From positions 167,328 to 231,327 of the forward strand of contig JBBHKE010000716.1 in the NCBI GenBank assembly GCA_037447655.1: a DNA stretch of 64,000 nt, written 5' to 3'. A model generated the notes under the pieces. That model saw nothing but the letters and a program-made list of their open reading frames with translations, did no database searches and was not told the DNA's origin. Positions 26,766-37,349 of this stretch are shown piece by piece. How positions within the stretch are numbered: the stretch's first letter is position 1; every line of letters begins with the position of its first letter. Origin of the DNA: Zygnema cylindricum (lineage: Eukaryota > Streptophyta > Zygnematophyceae > Zygnematales > Zygnemataceae). A program made the translations under genes and the position numbers.

Positions 26766-27831
26766 TGAAACTCTGAGACCTCCATAAGTCCTTAGAATGG
26801 ACAGCTTGCAAGAAGCCTCTAGGATATCCCGAACCTCTTTGTGTTTCAGCAAGAATAACTGCCAGCTTGGCAGATAAAAACTCTGACCATCTTCACCCCT
26901 ATAAAACGACGACTCCCTTGAGTCGATAGCAAAAAGAACCTCTGAATTTGCTCCCCTGAGCAGTAAGTTATGGAGGGTCAGAGTTCACCTTTTGTACAGA
27001 AGCTCTCTGAGAGAGAGCGTCCTATCTACCAATTTTTCTAAGTCCTATCTCTCTCACAAACTCTATCTACTGATGTACGGAACCAATCATATTACACTTC
27101 CGTACACAAAAGTACAGCTGCCGATATACTTTTTGTACGGAAACTGTACGACATGGCCTAAAAGTCGACACATGTCATATCCGGGTTCGGTTCCGTAATC
27201 TCGGGGATGCCGCGATCCAACGTAATTTTGCCACATGTCATCTGATGTGGCGATGACCACAAACCGCCGAGATTCTCCTCCGCGATCTCGGCTTTCTTCT
27301 CGGCCGTCCGATTGAATACAAATTTCAATCGTAGCCATCATAAATACATGCGCGGTATTTGTTTCGTTAAAGAAACAAATGCGCGGTACTAGTTTCTTAT
27401 ACATACCGTAATCCGTACTTTTACATAATTGGATCTATGTATCGCGTAAACAGTTGTAGTTAAATGAATTATCCGACGTAATAATATTTAAATAAATATC
27501 AAACCCTATGTTATATAACATTAGTGTTCAACTTAACGGTTAGCACTATCGGCTACTGGCTATCTAACATACAGCAGGTACCAAGATCAAATCCTGGTTC
27601 CGACATCTACCCTTTTAGTAAATAAGCTTATCGGTAAATATAAACTAATCAATTTCCCGTAAACCTCTGGATAGCTTAGGCAGCCATGGCTCTAGCTTCC
27701 ACTCCAACTTCCTAGTGACTGCGACAAGTGTGGGAGTTGGAGAGAGAAGTTAGAGATAGACTGCCTCGGCTTCCTTCTGTATTTAAATTTAGACCTAGAA
27801 AACATTTAAAAAGGAACCATCAATTTCTACA
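26766..27831 (-). repeat. 3' LTR of nested Copia element
   Basis: 1,066 bp; on the minus strand starts TGTAGAAATTGATGG after the polypurine tract AAAATAAGGGGAG and ends AGAGTTTCA, followed by TAATT (read as AATTA). Confidence 0.85.
27528..27605 (+). other. tRNA-like sequence in LTR (antisense to the element)
   Basis: Contains an A-box-like ACTTAACGGTTAGCA and a T-arm-like CCAAG-ATCAAAT-CCTGG, with a 7-nt loop and 4 of 5 stem pairs, ending TTCCGACA. No matching 5' acceptor strand is seen. Confidence 0.5.
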
Positions 27832-27849
27832 CTCCCCTTATTTTCTAGT

Positions 27850-29900
27850 CAATAATTATTTTTAGACCACACTTCTCCTTGCAGAAAATAAGCTTAGGGG
27901 AAGGCACAGGTTTGGTCATCATATCTACTACCATCTCGCTATCTGGTCGGTACTCTAAACTGTTTTATTTGTTTCCTACTTTCTCTCTAACAACGCTGAG
28001 TCTAATGTCCATGTGTTTTGCTTTAAAATGATGTTTAGGATTGGCACAAATAGCGATTGCTGTTTGATTATCACAAAAATATTCCTCCCCACATCACTCT
28101 TAAGGTGACGAAGCTCACCAAGCAAAGACTTGACCCACATCAATTCTTTTAAAGCAGAGCAAGAGGCCATATACTTCGCTTTTATGGTGGACTGAGCAAT
28201 AACCTTTTGCTGTTTGCTACTCGAACAGTAAGCCCCATCACCCACATATAATACATATCCAGAAGTACATCTCCTCATCGGAGCATCACCATAACTGGCA
28301 TCACTCCAAGTGGTGATGTCAGTATTCTCCCCACCCAAATGCAACCATATATCTCTAGTTCCTATCAAATATCTAAGAACTCTCTTAGCTGCCTCCCAAT
28401 CCCTCTTAGTGGGAGCTTTTAGACTTCTATTTAGCACTCCTACAGCTGCAGCTAAATCCGGCGAGGTACAATTCATGAAATAGATTAGACTTCCCACTAC
28501 TTGCCTGTAAGAAATAGTCTGCATGAACTTCTTTTCTTCAGGAGATAATTTCTCGTCTAAGACTATGACTCCTTCTTCCTCAATCCCCTCACTTCCCTTC
28601 TTTAACTATATTGGAGTTGTATAACTATTAGCTTTATCCATCTGAAATTTTTCAAGCATCTTCCCTATTGCTTCATTTTGAGTCAATCTTATAATCATTC
28701 TTTTTCGGTCTCTTTCTACTTGAATTCCCAAAATATATTTTGCTTCCCCCATATCGTTCATTTCAAATCTCCCCTTAAGATCGGTTTTGAGTTTATTAAT
28801 TTTTTCCATTGATTTACTTAAACAAGCAAACCATCAACATAAATTGCAATAAAAATAACACCTTCCTCATCTTCAAAAATATAGATTGAGTGATATGAGC
28901 TGATCCGGATATATCCTAGACCTGTAAGAAACTCATCAAACTTCTTATTCCACTGTCAAGGGCCTGTTTCAAACCATAAAGAGATTTAATCATCCGGCCT
29001 ACCTTACTCTCCTCTCCTTCCTCCACAAATCCTTCGGGTTGTCGCATGAAGATCTCCTCTTCCAATTCTCCATGCAAAAAGGTTGTCTTGATGTCCATCT
29101 GGTGCACCTCCATGTCTTCCGCTGGTGCCAGACTGAGAAGTATGCGGACGGAGGGAAATCTGATGACCGGGGCAAAGGTTTCCTCGTAGTCAATTCCCTC
29201 CTTTTGTGTAAATCCCTTTGCCAATAATCGGGCCTTATAACGCTCAATTGTGTTATCTGGGTTCATTTTTTATTTGAAAACCCACTTACAACCGATTGGT
29301 TTTCGGTTAGGTGGACAATCCACCAGCTCCCAAGTATCGGCTGCCATAATTGAGGCCATCTCCTCATTAATGGCTATCTTCCACCGGTTTCTTTTTGGGC
29401 AAGTCATCTCCTCTCCATAAGTCTGAGGTTCATCTTGATGAGATAGTTTTGTTACCTTGTAATTAACCTGTTTTTCGTGCAATCTTTTGCTACTTCTCCT
29501 CCCCCCTTCAAAATTTGTGGTCGTTCTCGAGGGTTCTTTCGAACAATCTCGGCTTCTCCCTTATCCCTTGATTCCGGATCAGTTTCTACCACGTCTTCCT
29601 CTTCAGGTAGAGTTGTCACTGGAGTTTGTGCAGCCGAGTTCTTTTCGGTCTGATTTGTACCTGCAAGAATGTCATCTTCTCTAAAACGTGGATAGTTAGG
29701 AAGTTCAAAGTCATCGGAATTTTCTGACTCAAATCTGATTTTTACTGACTTTGTATACTTGAGGGATCCACGGACTTTCCTTCATCCATAACTACTAAAT
29801 GCTTTACTAAGATTATATCTTCCCTTTTTAGATCATAAACTCTATATCTTTCAACATCCTCATCATATGGCATGCATGGTATCGGAGCAGGTAGTGCTTC
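27850..29900 (-). pseudogene. Copia pol of nested element: integrase tail, RT, RNase H
   Basis: On the minus strand: integrase C-terminal region (YRVYDLKRED, then an acidic linker rich in TPVTTLPEEE), RT (WELVDCPPNRKPIGCKWVFK, MDIKTTFLHGELEEEIFMRQ, SLYGLKQA) and RNase H (TWSDASYGDAPMRRCTSGY). It is broken by a stop near 29267, a frame change after SLYGLKQA, a damaged catalytic-loop region near 28830, and more breaks down to 27976. Closely related to Copia I pol on the plus strand, so the two converge tail to tail. Confidence 0.88.
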
Positions 29901-29936
29901 ACTTTTAAAGTTTCAAAAGTGGCAAGTGTAGACGCC

Positions 29937-30928
29937 ATGGGGAGGAACAAGAATAAGTCTTCCCCATTCACTCCTTCCTCATCTTCCTTCACTCCATTGG
30001 AAACCGAGGATCCACGGGATCCCCCTCAGGCTGCGGCCGAGGCTAGTTTCGGTTTTAATGTTCCTCCTCCACTTGTGCCTCTCAAGCAAGAGACTAGTGG
30101 TGGAAACGGTGTCGCCGAGGAACGATTAAGCTCACAATTTGATAAGCTCCTCATTCTTATGGAGCAACGGTTCGCGGATATCGATCGGAAAATATTGAAC
30201 ACGGTTCGAGGAAATCCGGATCCCGATCCGAACGGTGATGATTCCGGTGGAGAGGATGACGACGATCCCCCGAAGAAAGATATCGGAAAGGGGAAAGTTA
30301 CCATTGACAATGATTCAGACTTGGACGAAGAGGATGAACAAGATAACATGTATTCCATGCCGGGGAAAACTGTTGTCTTCAATAGAAATAACTATGCTTC
30401 TTGGAAAAAGTACATCAAAACTCAATTGATGTTACGCCATCTATGGAAGGTGGTGATTGGGAAGGAAATGCTTCCGGACATCGATCGAAAAGCTCGGAGA
30501 ACGTGGAAGAGGAAGAATCTTGCGGCCATTGCCGTATTAATGCAATCATGTGCTCCGTCAATCCACGACCACTTCCTCACCCACGGATCTGCCCATGAAT
30601 GTTGGAGATCGCTTGAGAACCAATACGAGAAAGGTGCCCAAAATAAGGGGCAACAAATCTTTGGAGAGTTCATGAAATTTAAAATTAAAACAAATGAATC
30701 TATAGATGAAGCCGTAAAACGCTACAATATTATCATAGAACATCTTTTAAATAACGGTAGAATCATCATGGATGAGGATAAACTTACCGGTCTATTGAAA
30801 GCACTTCCGGATAAAATGCTTCACTTAAAACAAATTTTACAAATTCGTGACAATTGCACCTATGGTTTTGCAGTAAATTATCTTAAAACTGCAGAGGAAG
30901 AGGCTAAAGAATCTAGAGGACCAAAGGA
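29937..30928 (+). pseudogene. Copia-type Gag, plus strand, cut by an LTR
   Basis: Open from ATG 29937 for about 330 residues: a low-complexity Ser/Pro N-terminus, an acidic middle (DDSGGEDDDDPP), then a UBN2/Gag-like core (NYASWKKYIKTQLMLRHLW, CWRSLENQYEKGAQNKGQQ, EFMKFKIKTNESIDEAVKRY, LTGLLKALP). It lies inside the minus-strand nested element but in opposite orientation. At 30929 it runs straight into a repeat block also present at 37350, so its zinc knuckle and everything 3' are lost. Confidence 0.8.
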
Positions 30929-33127
30929 TGCAACACGCTTAGACAATGTGCAAAATTGGTAAGCGAATGTGCTGAAATTGAGAGAGATGTGCGGAAATTT
31001 GGAAAAATGTGGAGAGATTTCAACTATATGTGCATAAATTTCAAGCAATGTGGATAAATCTGCCGGAAATATACAGAAATTGCGGGAATTTAGCAGAAAT
31101 TGGTACAAAACGTCCGAAAAATACAAGAAATTAGAGAAATTAAGGGTCGATGTACATCAATGTCCACTAATGTGACCCAATGTCCAACAATGTTTGATCA
31201 AAGTGACACAATGCTGACCAATGTCAAAAAATTATATATATTTTTGATTTTTGAATATTTTTTTTCTTTTTATATAACCGAAACTGAAAAAACAAAATGA
31301 ATTGAAAATAACAATGGAGAATGAGACGACAATTTTCAAGTGCAGGAATACTAAGCCGATGGATGACCACTAGGCCCCACGGTCTATTTATATTCTTTGC
31401 AGGAGTTATCCTATCGAAAACAATCTGAATTTAGACTTAAAGATTATAAATCAAAATAGAAACAACCGAGACGGAAAACAAAAACTGAAACGACAATATG
31501 CAAAACACTTATGAGGTTTGAGATAACCAAACTCAAAAGATACGCAGAAGCCAAAAAGAAATAAATACACAGTCACAAGAAATAAAAACAACAAAATGAT
31601 ATTCCAACATGCAACTTCCACACTAATTCCACAGCCGGGAAAAGAAGCTTATGTTATGAGGACGCGATCGAAATCCACTCAAACGGACTAAAAGTGTTGA
31701 AGGGAAACCGTGTAGGTCTTGGCCGAAGACGTATAGATTAATATGTAAGGCTTTACAAAAGATTGATAATGTAATAGAAACTAGACGCTTCATGCTAAGG
31801 TACAAAATCGCCTCTAAGCTGTCCGCACAATTTTACAAAGAAAAAGATGGTTGCAAAAAATCTTCAATGATCAAAATAATAATTCCTGCACTTGAAAATT
31901 GTATGCAGGAAATAATGTTAAATCAACTAAGTACCAAGGCCTACGCCTAGCGAAAACAAGTCAATGAGAGTACAACGTGTTATGTAAGTATTTGCGTCTA
32001 GTTTGGATTCAGCCAATAGGCGGCCGGAATCCTATGCCCTACGTTACAGAATCTATAACCTACGGATTAAAACCCTTCCTATCTACGTGTGAACACGTGA
32101 ACCTCTGAATGGTTCACGACTTAAAATAGTCCAATCGCGTAAGCGTCGTCAGAACTCACATTCGGTTTGTGTGTCACTCGCGTCAATGGTCCAGATGTGA
32201 CATTCAAACTTGGTATGCTTTTGCGTCGACGGCCGAGATGATCCTTCGTGCGAAACAATCTCGGTAACATTATAAGTAAGGACGGGAACGGTCAACTTCG
32301 TCGTCGGCCGAAATTACGGGATAAATAAATATGCACGGTCGACGCGATCGCGACAATACGTCGTCGGTGGAAATTACGGCGAAAAATAAATAGGTACGGT
32401 CGACGCGTACGGCATTGTAAATATTTACGGTCGACGCGAACGCGAAATGTTAGTATGTATAGTCCTGCAAAACCCAAATAACACAATACACAAATTAGTG
32501 TGGCGGCTGCCCGTCCTAAGACCTAAATAGGAAAGTGGCCGACGAGATGCGGCATGATAATTACAAGGATTTATGCTAAAAATATTCTAAGTCCTAAAAA
32601 AAAACTCCCTTTACAGCCTTCTCTACTGAGGACTAAAGCTTTCAAACTCAACACTCCCCTAAAGCTTTAGACTCAATACTTCACTCTGTCTGCAGATCTT
32701 TCTACTCTAATGGAGGTATATACAAAAGCAAAGACTTGGAAAATATTGAAAATTTCCTCTCTCACCCTCCACTACTAAATATTCAAAATTCTACGCAAAC
32801 AACTCTCCTTGTTTTAGTATTAAGCATTCATATACTGGTAATTCTAAGATTTTGTCAGAAATTTAGTCACCATTCCAGCCGCCCCAATATTTCTCCCGTT
32901 TAGACAATGATTTTTCCCATTGAAGGTGTCGGTTTTTCCACTTCAAAAATGGTTTTTCCCGTTCTTTGTGTGGTCGCCTTTGGAGCTGCTTTCCTCTCCA
33001 GCTGGTCTTTCTTAATCTGTATCTTCTTCTTGTTCTCTTACGACATTCTGGTCTCCTCATAGAATTTAAACTTCTACCATGGTGTGTCTTCCCATTACCT
33101 CTACAACGTGTGGATTTCTTCACAATT
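30929..33127 (-). repeat. LTR-like block plus internal 3' end (copy 1)
   Basis: Repeated at 37350-39553. Minus strand: an internal segment with polypurine tract (CTTTAGGGGAG), then TGTTGAGTTTGAAAGC at 32653 as LTR start, running to TTGCA at 30929. The left half (30929-32005) differs from copy 2 by scattered substitutions and indels. The right 1,122 bp (32006-33127) shows no difference. The LTR start resembles the LTR at 45279 (TGTTGTTTTGAAAGC). Whether the whole 1.7 kb is one LTR is uncertain. Confidence 0.65.
31329..31902. repeat. Perfect 21-bp inverted repeats, 574 bp span
   Basis: Arms at 31329-31349 and 31882-31902 (beginning ACAATTTTCAAGTGC) lie inside the LTR-like block. The same pair occurs at 37753-37773 and 38312-38332 with one mismatch per arm. 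No target duplication found; could be a MITE carried inside the LTR. Confidence 0.6.
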
Positions 33128-33137
33128 NNNNNNNNNN
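33128..33137. other. Assembly gap (10 N)
   Basis: Ten N of unknown true length, abutting the right end of the perfect 1,122-bp repeat. Confidence 0.98.
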
Positions 33138-33328
33138 CTTCACCATGCTAAGTCGTTGTTGTCAACCGACTAGTCTTTCAATTTCTCATACATATGTTTC
33201 CCCCCTTCTACAACCTAAAAACGTTACTCGAACGATGTGAAAAGTACCTCGATCTCTCACGCCCTTTTCTAAAATCACTTTTTCTTTTCCAATTAACAAA
33301 TGACTACTTCAATGAGCTACTCAAGCTC

Positions 33329-33856
33329 TTAAAAATCCAACATCTTCCCCCCTTTGTATACATACTCTTTAACTTTCTGATCAGCCAACTGTTGTTGCTG
33401 AATCGTACCACTTCGGTACATCTCTATGAGAGCCATCCAAAGATCAGATGCCCTTTCAACCTGAAAATGAGGACATGCAAGCCCTTGAGTAAGATGGCGG
33501 AGGATGAAGTGCTTTGCCGCCATATTGTTGAAGTTCCAGGTATCAGTATCATTTTCCTTGTTCCTCGGAATAGGTGACATGAATGTTGACCCTGTTGCTA
33601 TTGGTTTGGTCGTCTCTTTCTCCGTTCCTTTGTCCACCACCTCTCTTTCCTTTGTCTCCTCCGTTGAAGATGGATCTGCTTTCTCTGTGAATCTGCTTTT
33701 TCCAAACCCTGGAGGGATTCGAAGACTTGATGGACGCCACACTCGTCGACTCACTATCCCCCAAAACCTTTTCTCGCATAGAGCTCTGGTCATCATACTT
33801 TCCCAGTATATGAAGCCAATTCCATTAAAGATGGGTACCCTAGAGGGTGGGCCCAT
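33329..33856 (-). pseudogene. Gag of nested Copia element
   Basis: The frame starts at ATG 33856, four bases after the 5' LTR and inside the primer-binding site: MGPPSRVPIFNG, then IYWESMMTRAL and a Ser/Glu/Lys linker, then WNFNNMAAKHFILRHL and RASDLWMALIEMY, as in Copia Gag. Open to a stop near 33330. Weak similarity continues toward the gap at 33137 with stops. Confidence 0.75.
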
Positions 33857-33860
33857 AACC
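33847..33860 (-). promoter_or_regulatory. Primer-binding site of half-tRNA type
   Basis: GGTTATGGGCCCAC directly after the LTR end on the minus strand. It is the complement of the plant initiator tRNA-Met anticodon arm (GTGGGCCCATAACC), not of the tRNA 3' end that most plant Copia elements use. Confidence 0.8.
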
Positions 33861-34882
33861 TAAAACTCTTAAACCTCCATAGGTACCCAGAATGAACAGC
33901 TTGGAGAAGCCTATAGGATAACCCTGACCACTTTGTGTTTCAGCAAGAATAACTGCCACCCTGGCAGACAAAAACTCTGACCACCTTCACCATTGTGAAG
34001 GCAAGACTCTCATGAGGCGATAGCAAAAAGTTTCTCTGAATTTTCTCCTATGAGCAGTAAGTTATGGAGGGTCGAAGTTGACCTTTTGACAGAAGCTCTT
34101 TGGGAGAGAGGGTCCTATCTACCAATTTTTCTAAGTCCTATCTCTCTCACAAACTCTATCTTCTGATGTACTGAACCAATCATATTACTCTTCCGTACAC
34201 AAAAGTACAGCTGCCGGTTTACTTTCTGTACGAATACTGTACGAAATGGCCTAAATCTCGACACGTGGTATATCCGGATTTGCTCCCTTAATCCCCGGAG
34301 ATTTCGCAATCCAATGTTATTCAGCCACCTGTCATCCGATGTGGCGATGACAAAAAACCGTCAAAATCCTCTTCCGCAATCTCGACATTCATTCCGACCG
34401 TCTAATTAAATGCAAATTTAATCGTAGGCTTATTAAATTCCTGCGCGGCATTCGTTTCGCTATCGAAACAAATGCTCGGTACTAGTTTGATGTCCGTACC
34501 CTAATCCGTACTTTTATATTAATAGTTCCGTTAAATGAATTTGTCAGCGTAGAAATGTTTATGTATTTATCAAACACAACATACTCTAACACTAGTCATA
34601 GACTAAATGGATAGAGCAACCGGCTACAGGCGACTTTGACGGCATGTAGGTACCAGGATCAAATCCTGTATCCGACAGCTCTATTTTTAGTAAATCAACT
34701 ATTTTACTACCCGTATATCTCGAGATAGCATAGGCATGCATGGCTCTAGCTTTATCTCCAACTTTTAGTGACTGCAACAAGTGTGGGGGTTGAAGAGAGA
34801 GATTAGAGGCAGACTGCCTTGGCTTCTTTCCTGCATATTATTTTAGACCTAGAAAATACTAAACGAACCATCAATTTCTACA
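33861..34882 (-). repeat. 5' LTR of nested Copia element
   Basis: Minus-strand start TGTAGAAATTGATGG at 34882; end near AGAGTTTTA at 33861. About 1,022 bp with small deletions relative to the partner LTR, and followed on the plus strand by the target duplication TAATT. Confidence 0.85.
34598..34677 (+). other. tRNA-like sequence in LTR (best copy)
   Basis: TAGACTAAATGGATAGAGCA resembles a tRNA D-arm and A box. CCAGG-ATCAAAT-CCTGT resembles a T arm and B box (7-nt loop, 4 of 5 pairs), followed by ATCCGACA. No complementary 5' acceptor, so not a functional tRNA. Antisense to the LTR. Confidence 0.55.
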
Positions 34883-34887
34883 TAATT

Positions 34888-35592
34888 CATTTAACGACAA
34901 CTATATACGGGATACATAGAGCCAGTTATGAAAAGTACAGACTACGAGTACGGAGAAGAAATAAGTACCGCGCATTTGTTTCAATAGCAATACAAATACC
35001 GCGCAAATATTTATGACGGCTACGATTTAAATCGGCATTCGATCGGACGACCGGAAAGAATGTGGAGATCGCGGAAGAGGATTTCGGTGGTTTGTGGTCA
35101 CAGCCACATTGAATGACACGTGGCACCACGACATAGGATTTCAACATCTCCATGGATTAGGGAAACGAATCCGGATATGTCATGTGTGTGATATCCGGAT
35201 CCATGTCGTACAATGTCCGTACAGAAAGTATAACGACAAATGTACCTTTCTGTACGGCATAGTAATATGATTTGTGCCGTACATTAGTAGATAGAGTTTT
35301 AGAGAGATATGGGACTTAGAAAAATTTGTTAGATAGGACCCTCTCTCCCAAAGAGCTTCTGTACAAAAGGTCAACTTTGACCCTCCATAACCTACTGCTC
35401 AGGGGAGCAAATTCAGATATTCTTTTTGCTATCGACTCAAGGGAGTCTTGCCTTCACAAGGGTGAAGGTGGTAAGGGTTTTTGTCTGCCAATGTGGCAGT
35501 TATTAATTCTGAAACACAAAGGGCTCAGGGTTATCCTAGAGGCTTCTTGCAAGCTATCCATTCTGAGGACCTATGGAGGTCTTAGAGTTGCA
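34888..35592 (+). repeat. 3' part of Copia I 3' LTR (split)
   Basis: Continues the LTR interrupted at 26765 and ends AGAGTTGCA. Together with 26397-26765 it makes 1,074 bp, against 1,065 bp for the solo LTR. Confidence 0.85.
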
Positions 35593-37349
35593 GTGGGGGG
35601 GAAAGTGGTGCGGGGGAAAGTGGAGGTGGTGAAGATGAATTCCCTGTATATGTAAGTATGTTAGAGTTAAACATCATCAATATCAAAGTAGTCCGGATTC
35701 ACAATTTTTTTTGCCAAGAACATTCATGCTTTTCTAATCATATGTTTTTTCAACTATCATAGAGTGGTAACATCTACATGACAACTCAAAAAAAGAATGG
35801 CAACATCACAATGTGCCAAACATTGTCGACTGCCACGTGAAGGATTACTGAAGTCAACAATTATTCTACATGTGACCTCATCGACCGGTTATATTTTGTC
35901 AAATTTGACTTACTTGCCGGGATTCCAGCACGTGCGGCTATAGCAAACTGCTGCGGTATTTCCGCAACTGTTGCTGTATTAACATCTTCGTTGAGATCAA
36001 GGACTTCTGGGATAGCCAGTTGATAAAGAATTTTAGGTTGTCCTATAATAGGAAGACTACCAGCGAAAGTTGGAAAAAACTCTGTCATCGCAAGTACGAA
36101 ATCATACTTGCGGGAATAAAGAGTAAGGGCCGAACCGCGAAGGTAACGGCCTAAAAGAGAGAAAAGAACCCGTAGGTCAAACTGATCTTGGTACCGAAAT
36201 GCAAGATCGCGCATTTCGGTGTCGAATAGCATACAGAAATGAGATAGGGTCGTTGTGTCTTCCATTTCTGAAAAACAGAAATGAAACCGACCCCCCCCCC
36301 CTCGGATGTGGAAGCCATTTCCAATAATGGAATGGTTGGGGCAAATAATGAATTTGTAATTTGTGGAAACCAAAAAGATAATGAATTGGAATCCGACCCG
36401 CAAAGGGAATCATGGTTAGATTCTTCTTCGAAAAATGTGGAAGACTGATGATAAGGAAGATACTAAGGTGAGAGAAGATCGAACCGAATGGGAAATTTGA
36501 CCTGAGATATCCGGGGAAGGATGGTCCAAAAGACTAGGTAAGTCTGATGGTCCTGATTCCTTGGGCCTAAACGAGGCCGACGATCGGGTGGTTCCGAAAG
36601 GATAATTGAGATTATCCCAATCGGTGGGCATAAAAATGATAAAACAAAATGACGACCAGATAGCAAAATCGATCTATACGAGATGTTTCAAATGCCTGAC
36701 CATACCACTCACTTGTCCAATCAACCAATCAATCTCTAACATGACCTCGATGGCAAGATCTACCAGGAAGTTGTATTACCGAAACCTTCTACCCTGCAAA
36801 CAAGGGGGCAAGGCCGAAGGGCCAGATCTATAAAGGCAAATAACTTACTATCCAAGCACTCACAGGTGCAGATCTCAAGCGGCACAATCCACAAAAGAAC
36901 TAACCAATACCACCAACGGCAAGATCTAAAGAAGAAATCCAACACCAAGCAAAGCAAACTCAGCCAAGGCCACTCACGGCGAGATAGCAAGCATAAAAAA
37001 ATGGAAAAATACAATGCTCAGTATGAGTGGATTCGAGCAAATCCACTCCAATCTTGTTGCCTCTAACGATCAGCCAACTATCCTAACACGCTCGTGCACC
37101 CGCAAGGCATTGTGATACTGACAAAGCACCGTTAACAATTTGGTGATTGTCAACTGTGAATAGCGGTTGATCCCTACAACCGAGGTTTTGCCAAACTCCC
37201 AAATCGAATCCGCTCCAAGTCCAATCCTCTCCAAATGTGATAGTCCAACGGTCGATATGTGGGGTAGGATACAAATGAGAAAGAAACACACCCACACGCG
37301 AAATTTGTTAGAGTGGTAAATACTAGCACAGTAGAATATCCAAGAAATT
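35593..37349. other. Region between Copia units
   Basis: Apart from the putative exons at 35914-36631 there is a C-rich run near 36290, purine-rich sequence at 35593-35640 and low-similarity short repeats (CAAGGCC, AGATCT) at 36800-37000. Nothing recognisable. Confidence 0.4.
35914..36631 (-). CDS. Putative gene fragment, function unknown
   Basis: Not recognised. On the minus strand an ATG at 36631 opens MPTDWDNLNYPFGTT and could end at the donor GTCAAA (exon 36631-36502). A second coding block from ATG 36265 (MEDTTTLSHFCMLFDTEM) lies right after a strong acceptor (TTTCTGTTTTTCAG). It runs about 117 codons without a stop to a perfect donor GTAAGT at 35914-35913. It contains RVLFSLLGRYLRGSALTL, FVLAMTEFFPTFAGSLP and IPQQFAIAARAGIPA, which look like real protein rather than chance ORF. 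The flanks are Copia LTRs, so it may be a captured gene piece, an old viral or transposon capsid, or a host gene. The two exons are not proven to belong together. Confidence 0.3.

Larger units (their letters stand above)
26766..34882 (-). mobile_element. Minus-strand Copia retrotransposon nested in Copia I LTR
   Basis: Bounded by LTRs of one family (26766-27831 and 33861-34882) and by a 5-bp target duplication TAATT (26761-26765 and 34883-34887). Removing it restores a continuous LTR that aligns with the solo LTR at 51279 across the join. Minus-strand order is 5' LTR, primer-binding site, gag (33856 down to about 33140), then, beyond foreign sequence and an assembly gap, the end of integrase, RT-RNase H and the 3' LTR. 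The two LTRs differ at roughly one base in seven by eye, so it is old. Its middle is invaded by an unrelated gag and LTR block (29937-33127). Confidence 0.85.
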
